Shown: piece after piece, positions 25,501-34,654 of the stretch
Numbering within the stretch: position 1 is the stretch's first letter
Layout: the number at the start of each line of letters is the position of its first letter
Source of the DNA: Pseudomonas shahriarae
Lineage (GTDB): Bacteria; Pseudomonadota; Gammaproteobacteria; Pseudomonadales; Pseudomonadaceae
Length of the DNA stretch: 64,000 nucleotides
Direction: 5' to 3'
Assembly: GCF_014268455.2 (NCBI RefSeq)
Contig: NZ_CP077085.1
Coordinates: 5,435,001-5,499,000, forward strand
The notes under the pieces: generated by a model
Databases searched by the model: none
What the model was told of the DNA's origin: nothing
Seen by the model: the letters and a program-made list of their open reading frames with translations, nothing else
Made by a program: the position numbers and the translations under genes

Positions 25501-27558
25501 CTACATAACCTCCAGACATGTAATTTCTCGACGCATGAATAATGAGCCGGCAGGGGCGTCAAATTCTCGCGCCTGGCGATGACCGCCATACACCGCCGCC
25601 GCTATGGTCCCCGGCGCCAGGCAGTCACCTATCGGGAGCAGAGTCTGGATACCGGCTTCTCGCAACTCTTCGTCAGGCCGGTCGAGCGCCCGGAACAAAG
25701 CCTGCTCGGGCTCGCGGGACGTCACCAGTAACAGCGAGGCCACAGCAATCACACGAGGCCGACCGGTATAGACACAGCTGGCAATCACACCATCAGACGT
25801 CACCGTCATCAGCGAGTGGGAAGCGATAATGGTGACATCCAGTTCTAGCAGGCGACGCTGGATGCGATGTTGTTCAAGGGTGTTATGGGTCCAGGCCGCA
25901 ACATCCGCTGCCGGGGTGACGAAGACAACCTCCACGCCCTGGGCCACCAACCGCTCGGCCAGCACGCTGCCCATGTAGTAATGATCGTCGTCGAACAACA
26001 GCACTGGCGAAGGGGCAAGCGCACCGCCCATCACATCATCCGGGGTCAGGATCGGCAGGCTTTCCAGTCCGGGCAAGGCCTGACGCAGCGCCCTGCCCAG
26101 GCCATCACGACGCCAGCGAGCGCCGGTCGCAATAAAAACGTGCGCGGCGGCGAAGTCCAGTACGTCTTGAGCCTCCAGGGGGCTTTGCCGATAGATCTGC
26201 ACCCTGTCCATGCGGCTCAGGGCATCCAGCCGATAGTCGATCACCCGCGACCAACTCGACAACCCGGGCAATTTTGACTCAAGCGCCACACGCCCGCCCA
26301 GGGTCCGCGAGCTCTCCACCAAGGCGACCTCCATGCCGCGCGCGCCCAGCACACGCGCACATTCAAGCCCGGCGGGCCCTGCACCGACCACCAGGGCGCG
26401 GCTTGAGCTGCGTGCAGGGCTCACCGACTCGGGGTGCCAGCCCCGCCGCCATTCTTCGCCCATGGTCGGGTTCTGCGTGCATCGCAAGGGCGTACTGGTG
26501 TGGTCGCCACTGACGCAGACATTGCAGCCAATGCATTCGCGGATCTCATCCATCCGCCCTTCTTCAATCTTCTTGGGCAGGAACGGGTCGGCAATCGACG
26601 GGCGGGCAGCACCGATCAGGTCCAGCACGCCACGTCTGACCAGGGAAACCATGGTATCCGGCGAGGTAAAACGCCCCACACCCACCAGCGGTTTGCTGGT
26701 CAACGCCTTCAGCCCGGATAAAAAGGTCTCTTGATAACCTTCGCTGGCAAAACGCGAGGTCATGCTGTCGTTCGACCAGTCGGCCACATTGATATCCCAC
26801 AGGTCTGGCAAGTCAGCCAGCATGGTGAAGATTTCGGCCCCCTCCCCTTCGTGGGACAGGCCAGCGGCGATCTGCTCATCCACCGCCAACCGCACAGCGA
26901 CCGCACACCGGTCGCCCACCGCGTCCCGAGTGTCTTCAATCAACTCGCGCAACAAGCGCACGCGATTCTCCAACACCCCTCCGTACTCATCGGTACGACG
27001 GTTGTTGCGCGGTGTCAGAAAATGAAACGGCAAGCCCAGATCGTGGCCGGCGTACACATAGACGATATCGAAACCCGCCGAGCGCGCCCGCAAGGCGGCC
27101 GCCCGATGCATCTGACGCAGTTGCCTGATATCCGCAAGACTCATGGCCCGCGCCTGGACCGGGTCATACCCTCGCACTGGAGTGTCAGAGGGGGCCCACG
27201 GCACTTCGCGGCTGTAGCGATTCGGCGCGGAGTAGCCATTGAACGCCAGTTCAACGCCTGCCAGTGAACCGTGCTGGTGGACCGCCTCACACATGCGCGC
27301 CAGCGCCGGTATATCTCGCTCGTCCCACAACCGTGCTTCTATATAAGGAGAAAACTCGCTGTATGGGCTGATCTCGCACTCCTCCGTACAAACTACGCCC
27401 CATCCTCCCTGGGCCTTGATGCCACGCATACTCGCCATGGCGGAGGGGTGCACATGCCCCATACCGTTGCAATGAGGCACTTGATAAAAGCGGTTACGGG
27501 TGCGAACCGGTCCTATTTGAACTGATTCAAAAAGAATGTCATACCGAGGATCGCGCAC
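25501..27558 (-). CDS. Trimethylamine/histamine-dehydrogenase-like iron-sulfur flavoprotein
   Basis: 685 residues from GTG 27558, chosen because GGGAG precedes it and it puts the flavin-linking Cys at residue 30 as in trimethylamine dehydrogenase (TMADH). An upstream TTG at 27600 lacks a good ribosome site. An old-yellow-enzyme-like barrel (1-340) has RNRFYQVPHC (Cys30, covalent FMN link in TMADH), Tyr169 and His172 (VYVYAGH), Trp261 and Asp264. CIGCNVC plus Cys360 bind a 4Fe-4S cluster. The C-terminal part binds ADP/FAD-like nucleotide (VVGAGPAGLECARVL). Residues that form the TMADH amine bowl are changed: Tyr60 is Glu60 and Trp355 is Asp352, the latter as in histamine dehydrogenase. It probably oxidises a cationic amine. 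Confidence 0.85.
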   Translation of the reverse strand: MRDPRYDILFESVQIGPVRTRNRFYQVPHCNGMGHVHPSAMASMRGIKAQGGWGVVCTEECEISPYSEFSPYIEARLWDERDIPALARMCEAVHQHGSLAGVELAFNGYSAPNRYSREVPWAPSDTPVRGYDPVQARAMSLADIRQLRQMHRAAALRARSAGFDIVYVYAGHDLGLPFHFLTPRNNRRTDEYGGVLENRVRLLRELIEDTRDAVGDRCAVAVRLAVDEQIAAGLSHEGEGAEIFTMLADLPDLWDINVADWSNDSMTSRFASEGYQETFLSGLKALTSKPLVGVGRFTSPDTMVSLVRRGVLDLIGAARPSIADPFLPKKIEEGRMDEIRECIGCNVCVSGDHTSTPLRCTQNPTMGEEWRRGWHPESVSPARSSSRALVVGAGPAGLECARVLGARGMEVALVESSRTLGGRVALESKLPGLSSWSRVIDYRLDALSRMDRVQIYRQSPLEAQDVLDFAAAHVFIATGARWRRDGLGRALRQALPGLESLPILTPDDVMGGALAPSPVLLFDDDHYYMGSVLAERLVAQGVEVVFVTPAADVAAWTHNTLEQHRIQRRLLELDVTIIASHSLMTVTSDGVIASCVYTGRPRVIAVASLLLVTSREPEQALFRALDRPDEELREAGIQTLLPIGDCLAPGTIAAAVYGGHRQAREFDAPAGSLFMRREITCLEVM

Positions 27559-27651
27559 AGGGCTACTCCCGAACGAATAAGTCCGTTGATAAAGGCTCAA
27601 AGAGCTATATAAAAATCAGTCGTGCGTTAACAGTCGAATTGCAACGCAGGT

Positions 27652-28512
27652 TCAACTTTGTACATAACCTACAAATGTTTGATGCAACTGTGCGATTGAA
27701 CGCAAATACTCTTCCATCTCTGGACCGAGCTTTTTCGACATATCGTTAATCAACAAATGGGTCAGGGACAACATGGTCGACGTCGAGTCCCATAGCAGCT
27801 CAAGCTCCGTGGACACCCGGAATACCTCGTCGGCATTTTGCTCGGCCCACTCGCAAAAGTTATCGGTAATCAGCGTGACGGGAATATTGCGGCTGCGAGC
27901 CTCGCGACATAACAGCAGTGATTGGCGCGAATAACGTCGCGCTTCATAGACAATCAGCATCGAACCGGCCGGGGAAGCGAGCAATACCTCGCCGAAATGA
28001 CCGGAGGCGCCATCCAGCAGATGCACGCCACGGCGCAGATACTGCAGCATATGAGCCATGGAACAGGCGGTACCGCGCTCAGTCCCGAAACCGGCGACAA
28101 AAATCTGCGGTGTTTGCGCAAGCCTGCTGGTCACTGCCTGCCAGGGAACGGTACGGGTGTATTCATAAACCCGCACCAGGGCCGCGATTTCCAACTCCAG
28201 GCTGCGGGCCAACGAACGCTGGCTATCAGAACCCTCCTGCTGGAAAGCGCGCAGCCGGTCGCCGATCAACCAGGGGCTATCGCCCAAGTCATCCTTGAGT
28301 TCGTTCTTGAGGTCTTTGAAATGCTTGTAGCCCACGGCGCGACAGAAGCGGCCAACGGTGGACTCACTGATGGCAAGCTTCTGCGCCACCATCGCCGAGT
28401 TCTCGAAGGGCAGATCCCTCAAGTTCGACAAAATATAAGCCGCCAGCGCGCGATAGGAAGGCGATCTGGATGACAGCTGCTGTTGGAGGCGTGTTTTTAT
28501 AGGTGTGTTCAT
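27652..28512 (-). CDS. RpiR-family transcriptional regulator (HTH_6 + SIS)
   Basis: 286 residues from ATG 28512 (AGAGGA upstream). The N-terminal HTH_6 domain has AAYILSNLRDLPF and AQKLAISESTVGRFCRAVGY (recognition helix). A SIS domain follows from about residue 120 (IFVAGFGTERGTACSMAHML, then VYEARRYSRQSLLLCREARS and NIPVTLITDNFCEWAEQNAD). SIS domains bind phosphosugars in many relatives, but RpiR members also control amino-acid and amine genes. It lies 93 bp upstream of the flavoprotein gene on the same strand and is the likely regulator of the cluster down to 22114. Confidence 0.9.
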   Translation of the reverse strand: MNTPIKTRLQQQLSSRSPSYRALAAYILSNLRDLPFENSAMVAQKLAISESTVGRFCRAVGYKHFKDLKNELKDDLGDSPWLIGDRLRAFQQEGSDSQRSLARSLELEIAALVRVYEYTRTVPWQAVTSRLAQTPQIFVAGFGTERGTACSMAHMLQYLRRGVHLLDGASGHFGEVLLASPAGSMLIVYEARRYSRQSLLLCREARSRNIPVTLITDNFCEWAEQNADEVFRVSTELELLWDSTSTMLSLTHLLINDMSKKLGPEMEEYLRSIAQLHQTFVGYVQS

Positions 28513-28538
28513 GGCGTCCTCTGCGCATGAGCACAAAC

Positions 28539-28582
28539 TGATATTTTTCTATCACTCAGTCAATACGTGACAGATAACTATC
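28539..28582. promoter_or_regulatory. Candidate operators: two GATA/TATC inverted repeats upstream of the RpiR gene
   Basis: TGATA-N6-TATCA at 28539-28554 and GATA-AC-TATC at 28573-28582 lie in the AT-rich region between the RpiR gene and the DUF1820 gene. The spacing and the shared half-site suggest regulator binding, possibly by RpiR itself. I do not find the same site before the flavoprotein gene. Confidence 0.25.
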
Positions 28583-28620
28583 AGAACAATCCTACAAATC
28601 AGGGTCTGGAGCCCAGCGTT

Positions 28621-28947
28621 CTACTTTTCCGGCATCGGCATCGGAAACGGCATGACATTGCTCACACCCCGCGCCTCGCTGATCTTGGGCGTGCCCAGGC
28701 GCTCGACTTCGTCGATGCGCACAATCGAATGCATCGGCACAAAACTGCGCACCACGCCTTCGAACTGGGCCTTGAGCTTTTCCTCGCCCGGATCGACGAC
28801 CAGCTGCGTGCGCTCGCCAAAGACGAACTCTTCCACTTCCAGGAAGCCCCACAGATCACTTTGATAGATCTGTTTGGCGTACATTTCGAACACCTGGCCC
28901 TGGTTAAGGAAAATCACCTTGTAGATTGGAGCTTCACGTTTGGTCAT
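28621..28947 (-). CDS. DUF1820 family protein
   Basis: 108 residues from ATG 28947; the frame runs on to 29028 but the family begins MTKREAPIYKVIFLNQGQ. The pattern IYKVIFLNQGQVFEMYAKQI, then GFLEVEEFVFGE and VVRSFVPMHSIVRIDEVERL is characteristic of this small family in gamma-proteobacteria, which has no known function. It is divergent from miaB, as I recall for other Pseudomonas. It lies outside the inserted cluster. Confidence 0.85.
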   Translation of the reverse strand: MTKREAPIYKVIFLNQGQVFEMYAKQIYQSDLWGFLEVEEFVFGERTQLVVDPGEEKLKAQFEGVVRSFVPMHSIVRIDEVERLGTPKISEARGVSNVMPFPMPMPEK

Positions 28948-29041
28948 GGGGGGCGGGCAGCACATCGGCGGATATAAATGAGGGCGCGAACTATAGCATG
29001 GCACCCGATGCACAGTGCTAGGAACCAATGGGCATGCCCCC

Positions 29042-29047
29042 TATAAT
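29042..29047 (+). promoter_or_regulatory. Candidate -10 box of the miaB promoter
   Basis: A perfect TATAAT lies 38 bp upstream of the miaB ATG; the -35 position (TAGGAA, about 29019) is weak. Confidence 0.4.
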
Positions 29048-29079
29048 GCGCGGTTCTTTACCACCAGTTGACGATTCCC

Positions 29080-30408
29080 ATGGCCAAGAAGCTTTACATC
29101 GAAACCCACGGTTGCCAGATGAACGAGTACGACAGCTCGCGCATGGTCGATCTGCTGGGTGAACATCAGGCCCTGGAAGTCACGGCTCGCGCCGAAGATG
29201 CCGACGTGATCCTGCTCAATACCTGCTCGATCCGCGAACGGGCCCAGGACCGGGTCTACTCGCAGCTGGGCCGCTGGCGTGAACTGAAACTGGCCAACCC
29301 GGACATGGTGATCGCCGTCGGTGGTTGCGTGGCCAGCCAGGAAGGCGCGGCCATTCGCGACCGCGCACCCTATGTCGACGTGGTCTTCGGCCCGCAGACC
29401 CTGCACCGCCTGCCGGAAATGATCGACGCTGCGCGTATCACCAAGTTGCCGCAGGTGGACGTCTCGTTTCCGGAAATCGAAAAGTTCGACCACCTGCCCG
29501 AGCCACGCATCGACGGCCCGAGCGCCTATGTGTCAGTGATGGAAGGTTGCAGCAAGTACTGCACCTTCTGCGTGGTGCCTTATACCCGGGGCGAAGAAGT
29601 CAGCCGACCGTTCGACGATGTGCTGGCGGAAATCATCCACCTGGCCGAAAACGGCGTGCGTGAAGTGACCCTGCTGGGGCAGAACGTCAACGGCTATCGC
29701 GGCCAGACCCACGATGGGCGCCTGGCGGACCTGGCCGAGCTGATTCGCGTGGTCGCGGCGGTAGACGGTATCGAGCGGATTCGCTACACCACCTCGCACC
29801 CGCTGGAGTTCTCCGACAGCCTGATCCAGGCCCACGCCGAAGTGCCGGAGCTGGTCAAGCACCTGCATTTGCCGGTGCAATCGGGCTCGGACCGCATCCT
29901 CTCGGCGATGAAGCGCAACCACACGGCCCTGGAGTACAAGTCCAAGCTGCGCAAACTGCGCGCCGCCGTGCCGGGCATCTGCATCAGTTCGGACTTTATC
30001 GTTGGTTTCCCTGGCGAGACCGAGAAGGACTTCCAGCAGACCATGAAGCTGATTGAAGACGTCGGTTTCGACTTCTCCTACTCCTTCGTCTACAGCCAGC
30101 GCCCCGGCACACCGGCTGCCGACCTGGTCGACGAAACCCCGGAGGAGCTGAAAAAGGAGCGCCTCAACGCCTTGCAGCATCGCCTCAACCAGCAAGGTTT
30201 CGAGATCAGCCGACAAATGGTCGGCTCGACCCAGCGCATCCTGGTCACCGATTACTCGAAGAAAGACCCGGGCGAGTTGCAGGGACGTACCGAGAACAAT
30301 CGGATCGTCAATTTCCGTTGCGACAACCCGACGCTGATCGGCCAGTTCGCCGACGTGCACATCGACGCGGCGCAACCGCACTCGCTGCGCGGCTCACTGA
30401 TCCAGTAA
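29080..30408 (+). CDS. miaB: tRNA-2-methylthio-N6-dimethylallyladenosine synthase MiaB
   Basis: 442 residues from ATG 29080 ([19 protein letters not shown]). The N-terminal UPF0004 domain carries three cluster Cys (ETHGC, LLNTC, VGGC). The radical-SAM motif is [25 protein letters not shown] domain forms the C-terminus. The enzyme adds a methylthio group to i6A37 of tRNAs that read U-starting codons. The start is preceded by a TATAAT box at 29042. It is followed by a REP doublet and then ybeZ. Confidence 0.96.
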   Translation: MAKKLYIETHGCQMNEYDSSRMVDLLGEHQALEVTARAEDADVILLNTCSIRERAQDRVYSQLGRWRELKLANPDMVIAVGGCVASQEGAAIRDRAPYVDVVFGPQTLHRLPEMIDAARITKLPQVDVSFPEIEKFDHLPEPRIDGPSAYVSVMEGCSKYCTFCVVPYTRGEEVSRPFDDVLAEIIHLAENGVREVTLLGQNVNGYRGQTHDGRLADLAELIRVVAAVDGIERIRYTTSHPLEFSDSLIQAHAEVPELVKHLHLPVQSGSDRILSAMKRNHTALEYKSKLRKLRAAVPGICISSDFIVGFPGETEKDFQQTMKLIEDVGFDFSYSFVYSQRPGTPAADLVDETPEELKKERLNALQHRLNQQGFEISRQMVGSTQRILVTDYSKKDPGELQGRTENNRIVNFRCDNPTLIGQFADVHIDAAQPHSLRGSLIQ

Positions 30409-30440
30409 CCCATCAATACTCCTGACTGGTGGAGATCAAA

Positions 30441-30531
30441 ATGTGGGAGCGGGCTTGCTCGCGAAGGCAGTGGATCAGTGACAGATGCATTGACTGACAC
30501 ACCGCCTTCGCGAGCAAGCCCGCCCCCACAT
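30441..30531. repeat. REP doublet (inverted pair)
   Basis: ATGTGGGAGCGGGCTTGCTC then GCGAAGGC at 30441-30468, and the inverse GCCTTCGCGAGCAAGCCCGC then CCCCACAT at about 30504-30531. It lies between miaB and ybeZ. Confidence 0.88.
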
Positions 30532-30633
30532 GGGAACCGCGCAGCATTCCGATAACTTAAGTGCTTTCGCACACCGGCGGCTGGCGTTATCCTCTATTTC
30601 ACCTAAACAGCCAAAGGGCGGCTAAAAGCAACC

Positions 30634-31638
30634 TTGAACGCACCCATAGCAGAACCCCATCGTTTCCTCCTCGAGCCGTTTGAGGCTCGTCGTTTCGCCA
30701 ATCTGTGCGGACAGTTCGACGAGCACCTGCGCCTGATCGAACAACGCCTGAGCATCGAGATCCGCAACCGCGGCAATCAATTCGAGCTGATTGGCGAACC
30801 CCAGCACACCACGTCTGCAGAAAACCTGCTGCGTCGCCTCTACCGCGAAACCAAGGGTAGCGAGCTGTCGCCGGAAACCGTGCACCTGTACCTGCAGGAA
30901 TCCGCCGTGGAAGACCTGGCCAACAACCCGGTGGCCGAAGCCAGCGTGGCGCTGCGTACCAAAAAAGGCATGATTCGCCCGCGCGGCTTGAATCAGCAGC
31001 GCTATGTCAAAGAAATCCTCGGCAACGACATCAACTTCGGCATCGGCCCGGCCGGTACCGGCAAGACCTACCTGGCCGTGGCCTGTGCGGTAGACGCCCT
31101 GGAGCGCGAACAGGTGCGACGCATCCTGTTGGTGCGCCCGGCGGTGGAAGCTGGCGAGAAACTGGGCTTTCTGCCCGGCGACCTGGCCCAGAAGATCGAC
31201 CCGTACCTGCGCCCGCTGTACGACGCACTGTATGAAATGCTCGGCTTCGAATACGTGGCCAAGCTGATCGAGCGCCAGGTGATCGAGATCGCCCCGCTGG
31301 CCTATATGCGCGGTCGCACGTTGAACAACAGCTTCATCATCCTCGACGAAAGCCAGAACACCACGGTCGAGCAGATGAAGATGTTCCTGACCCGTATCGG
31401 TTTCGGCTCCACCGCCGTGATCACTGGCGATATCACCCAGGTCGACCTGCCCAAGGGCACCAAGTCGGGCCTGGGCCAGGTGATCGAGGTGCTCAAGGAC
31501 GTGCCGGGGATCAGCTTTACCCACTTCATGCCCAAGGATGTGGTGCGTCACCCGCTGGTGCAGCGCATTGTCGAGGCCTACGAGCGCTTCGAACACCGCG
31601 ACGACGGGCTGTCGAAGGACAACCGCCGCGATGCTTGA
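30634..31638 (+). CDS. ybeZ: PhoH-like ATPase YbeZ
   Basis: 334 residues. The PhoH P-loop domain shows Walker [15 protein letters not shown] near residue 138 and Walker [12 protein letters not shown] near residue 235, with [20 protein letters not shown] and [14 protein letters not shown] as family signatures. It is thought to work with the RNase YbeY, encoded immediately downstream, in rRNA or RNA handling. The start is TTG at 30634 (homologs begin MNAPI); the ribosome-binding site is not strong. The last bases overlap ybeY by 8 bp. Confidence 0.93.
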   Translation: MNAPIAEPHRFLLEPFEARRFANLCGQFDEHLRLIEQRLSIEIRNRGNQFELIGEPQHTTSAENLLRRLYRETKGSELSPETVHLYLQESAVEDLANNPVAEASVALRTKKGMIRPRGLNQQRYVKEILGNDINFGIGPAGTGKTYLAVACAVDALEREQVRRILLVRPAVEAGEKLGFLPGDLAQKIDPYLRPLYDALYEMLGFEYVAKLIERQVIEIAPLAYMRGRTLNNSFIILDESQNTTVEQMKMFLTRIGFGSTAVITGDITQVDLPKGTKSGLGQVIEVLKDVPGISFTHFMPKDVVRHPLVQRIVEAYERFEHRDDGLSKDNRRDA

Positions 31639-32089
31639 GCTTGATCTGCAACTGGCCACTGAAGCGCCAGCCCCCAGCGAAGAACAGTTCCGCCAATGGT
31701 GCACACTGGCCCTGCGCCAGCGCAGCGCCGACTCGGAACTGACCATCCGTCTGGTGGACGAACCTGAAGGCCGCGAGCTGAATCACACCTGGCGCCAGAA
31801 AGACTACGCGACCAATGTGCTGTCGTTCCCCGCCGATGTGCCGGATGAACTGCTGGATATCCCGCTGCTGGGTGACCTGGTGATCTGCGTCGCGGTGGTG
31901 GAGCGCGAGGCAAAGGAACAAGGCAAGGCCCTGGAGGCCCACTGGGCCCACTTGGTCATGCACGGCTGCTTGCATCTGTTGGGTTACGACCATATAGATG
32001 ATGAAGAAGCCGAAGAAATGGAAGCACTGGAACGAACGTTGCTTGCAGAGTTGGGTCATCCTGACCCCTATGCAGACGACGAACACTAA
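31631..32089 (+). CDS. ybeY: Endoribonuclease YbeY
   Basis: 152 residues from ATG 31631. The zinc site [11 protein letters not shown] (three His, H-x3-H-x5-H) and the preceding [15 protein letters not shown] are the family signature. YbeY takes part in 16S rRNA 3' maturation and 70S quality control. The ATG overlaps the ybeZ stop by 8 bp, so the two are translationally linked. The C-terminus DPYADDEH is short and acidic. Confidence 0.95.
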   Translation: MLELDLQLATEAPAPSEEQFRQWCTLALRQRSADSELTIRLVDEPEGRELNHTWRQKDYATNVLSFPADVPDELLDIPLLGDLVICVAVVEREAKEQGKALEAHWAHLVMHGCLHLLGYDHIDDEEAEEMEALERTLLAELGHPDPYADDEH

Positions 32090-32131
32090 TCGACACTCAA
32101 CTGAAACAATCAAGGATTTAGAGTAATCGCT

Positions 32132-32971
32132 ATGAGCGAAGACCGATCGAGCAACGGGCAAAAGTCATGGCTGGGTAAACTGACCCAGGCTTTTGCCCAC
32201 GAGCCGAAAAACCGCCAGGAGCTGCTGGAGCTGCTGCGCGAGGCCCATCAGAACAAGTTGCTGGACAGCGAAGCGCTGGCCATCGTCGAAGGCGCCATCC
32301 AGGTGGCTGACCTGCAGGTTCGGGACATCATGGTCCCGCGCTCGCAGATGATCAGCATCAAGGCGACCCAGACCCCACGGGAATTCCTCCCGGCCGTGAT
32401 CGACTCGGCGCACTCGCGCTACCCGGTGATCGGCGAAAGCCATGACGACGTCATGGGTGTCCTGCTGGCCAAGGACCTGCTGCCGCTGATCCTCAAGGAG
32501 AACGGCGACAGCTTCAACATCAAGGACCTGCTGCGTCCTGCGACCTTCGTGCCTGAATCCAAGCGCCTGAATGTGCTGCTGCGCGAGTTCCGCGCCAACC
32601 ACAATCACATGGCCATCGTCATTGACGAATACGGCGGTGTCGCCGGCCTGGTGACCATCGAAGACGTGCTGGAACAGATCGTCGGCGATATCGAAGACGA
32701 ACACGACGTTGAAGAAGACAGCTACATCAAGCCGCTGCCCAGCGGTGACTTCCTGGTCAAGGCGCTGACGCCGATCGAGAACTTCAACGAGTTCTTCGAC
32801 AGCGAATTCTCCGACGATGAGTTCGACACTGTCGGTGGCCTGGTGATGAGTGCGTTTGGTCACTTGCCCAAGCGTAACGAAACCACCGAGATCGGCGCCT
32901 ATCGCTTCCGCATCCTGAATGCCGATAGCCGTCGCATCCACCTGATCCGCCTGACACCTATTGCCCGCTAA
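32132..32971 (+). CDS. corC: HlyC/CorC-family CBS protein (CorC/YbeX)
   Basis: 279 residues. Two CBS domains (IMVPRSQMISIKATQTPREF to LLAKDLLPLIL, and FVPESKRLNVLLREF to MAIVIDEYGGVAGLVTIEDV) are followed by a CorC_HlyC transporter-associated domain (FNEFFDSEFSDDEFDTVGGL). There is no membrane domain, so it is the soluble CorC/YbeX type, linked in enterobacteria to cobalt/magnesium efflux with CorA and to ribosome health with YbeY. It lies 42 bp after ybeY and 8 bp before lnt. Confidence 0.93.
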   Translation: MSEDRSSNGQKSWLGKLTQAFAHEPKNRQELLELLREAHQNKLLDSEALAIVEGAIQVADLQVRDIMVPRSQMISIKATQTPREFLPAVIDSAHSRYPVIGESHDDVMGVLLAKDLLPLILKENGDSFNIKDLLRPATFVPESKRLNVLLREFRANHNHMAIVIDEYGGVAGLVTIEDVLEQIVGDIEDEHDVEEDSYIKPLPSGDFLVKALTPIENFNEFFDSEFSDDEFDTVGGLVMSAFGHLPKRNETTEIGAYRFRILNADSRRIHLIRLTPIAR

Positions 32972-32979
32972 GGACTGAT

Positions 32980-34503
32980 ATGCGCCGTCTCACCGCACCC
33001 GGCTGGCCCGGTAACCTGCTGGCCGTGGTGGCCGGTGCTATCACCACCCTGGCGCTGGCGCCGTTCGATATATGGCCGCTGGCGCTGGTGGCGGTCGGGG
33101 TGTTCTATGCCGGGATGCGCCAACTGACACCCCGCCAGGCCTTCGGGCGTGGCTGGTGTTTCGGCTTTGGCCTGTTTGGCGCGGGCACCAGTTGGATCTA
33201 CTACAGCATCCATCACTTTGGCGGCGCGTCGGTGTTGCTGGCCGGGCTGTTGATGCTCGCGTTCACCGCCGCGATTGCGCTGTTCTTTGCCCTGCCCGCC
33301 TGGCTCTGGGCGCGCTGGCTGCGCCGTAACGAAGCGCCGCTGGCCGATGCCCTGGCGTTTGCCGCGCTATGGGTGGGCCAGGAAGCGTTTCGCGGCTGGT
33401 TCCTCACCGGTTTCCCTTGGTTGTACTCCGGTTACAGTCAACTCGACGGCCCGCTGGCCGGGCTCGCGCCGCTGGGCGGGGTGTGGCTGATTTCGTTTGC
33501 CCTGGCCTTGAGCGCGGCACTGCTCGTCAACCTGCCGCGTTTGCTGGCAGCCAGGCGCAACGCGTTTATCGGCGCAGGCCTGGTGCTGCTGGTTGCGCCC
33601 TGGGCCATTGGCCTGGGGCTCAAGCACTACGCCTGGACCAGCCCCGCCGGTGAACCGCTGACCGTCGCGGCGATCCAGGGCAATGTCGAGCAGAGCATGA
33701 AGTGGGACCCGGCCCAGCTCAACGCGCAACTGGCGCTGTACCGCGACATGAGTTTTGCCTCCAAGCGCGTGGACCTGCTGATCTGGCCGGAAACCGCCGT
33801 GCCGGTGCTCAAGGAGTCCGTCGAGGGCTACCTGGGGATGATGGGCAAATTCGCTGCCGACCGGAACGCGGCGATGATCACCGGCGTGCCGATCCGCCAG
33901 GAAGTACGCCATGAGAAGCGCTACTTCAATGGCATCACCGTGGTCGGTCAAGGCGATGGCACCTATTTGAAGCAGAAGCTGGTGCCCTTTGGCGAGTACG
34001 TACCGCTGCAGGATGTATTGCGCGGGCTGATCGCGTTCTTCGACCTGCCGATGTCGGACTTCGCCCGCGGGCCTGAGGACCAGGCCATGCTGCAAGCCAA
34101 GGGTTATCAGATCGCGCCGTATATCTGCTACGAAGTGGTCTATCCGGAGTTCGCCGCCGGCCTCGCCGCCCGCAGCGACTTACTGCTGACCATCAGCAAT
34201 GACACCTGGTTCGGCACCTCCATTGGCCCCTTGCAGCACCTGCAAATGGCCCAAATGCGCGCCCTCGAAGCCGGCCGCTGGATGATCCGTGCCACCAACA
34301 ACGGCGTGACCGGCCTAATCAACCCGTTCGGGCAGATTACCGAGCAGATCCCGCAGTTCGAGCGCGGCATTCTCTACGGCGAGGTCGTACCGATGCACAA
34401 CCTGACGCCGTACCTGCAATGGCGTTCGTGGCCGCTGATCATCCTGTGCCTGGGGCTGTTTGGCTGGGCCCTGCTGGCCGGGCGCATGGCCAAGACCGTC
34501 TGA
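32980..34503 (+). CDS. lnt: Apolipoprotein N-acyltransferase Lnt
   Basis: 507 residues. About six N-terminal membrane helices (to about residue 210) are followed by a nitrilase-like periplasmic domain with the catalytic triad in DLLIWPETAVPVL (Glu271), KQKLVPFGEYVPL (Lys) and APYICYEVVYPEF (Cys383), then a last helix (WPLIILCLGLFGWALLAG). It adds the third acyl chain to outer-membrane lipoproteins, several of which are encoded in this window (lptE, rlpA, the C13 peptidase). AAGGACTGAT precedes the ATG. Confidence 0.96.
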   Translation: MRRLTAPGWPGNLLAVVAGAITTLALAPFDIWPLALVAVGVFYAGMRQLTPRQAFGRGWCFGFGLFGAGTSWIYYSIHHFGGASVLLAGLLMLAFTAAIALFFALPAWLWARWLRRNEAPLADALAFAALWVGQEAFRGWFLTGFPWLYSGYSQLDGPLAGLAPLGGVWLISFALALSAALLVNLPRLLAARRNAFIGAGLVLLVAPWAIGLGLKHYAWTSPAGEPLTVAAIQGNVEQSMKWDPAQLNAQLALYRDMSFASKRVDLLIWPETAVPVLKESVEGYLGMMGKFAADRNAAMITGVPIRQEVRHEKRYFNGITVVGQGDGTYLKQKLVPFGEYVPLQDVLRGLIAFFDLPMSDFARGPEDQAMLQAKGYQIAPYICYEVVYPEFAAGLAARSDLLLTISNDTWFGTSIGPLQHLQMAQMRALEAGRWMIRATNNGVTGLINPFGQITEQIPQFERGILYGEVVPMHNLTPYLQWRSWPLIILCLGLFGWALLAGRMAKTV

Positions 34504-34538
34504 CAGACACCCAAGACCCAATGTGGCAGCGGGCTTTT

Positions 34539-34628
34539 TGTGGGAGCGGGCTTGCCCGCGATGGCGGTGTATCAGTCAGCATTTTTAGTGACTGACCCAC
34601 CGCCATCGCGGGCAAGCCCGCTCCCACA
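34539..34628. repeat. REP doublet (inverted pair) plus a degenerate half-copy
   Basis: TGTGGGAGCGGGCTTGCCCG then CGATGGCGG at 34539 and its inverse CCGCCATCGCGGGCAAGCCC then GCTCCCACA ending at 34628. A damaged half-arm ATGTGGCAGCGGGCTT lies at 34521-34536. It lies between convergent lnt and the YdcF-like gene. Confidence 0.9.
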
Positions 34629-34654
34629 CAAGCCCCATATGTTGATTTGCGGCG

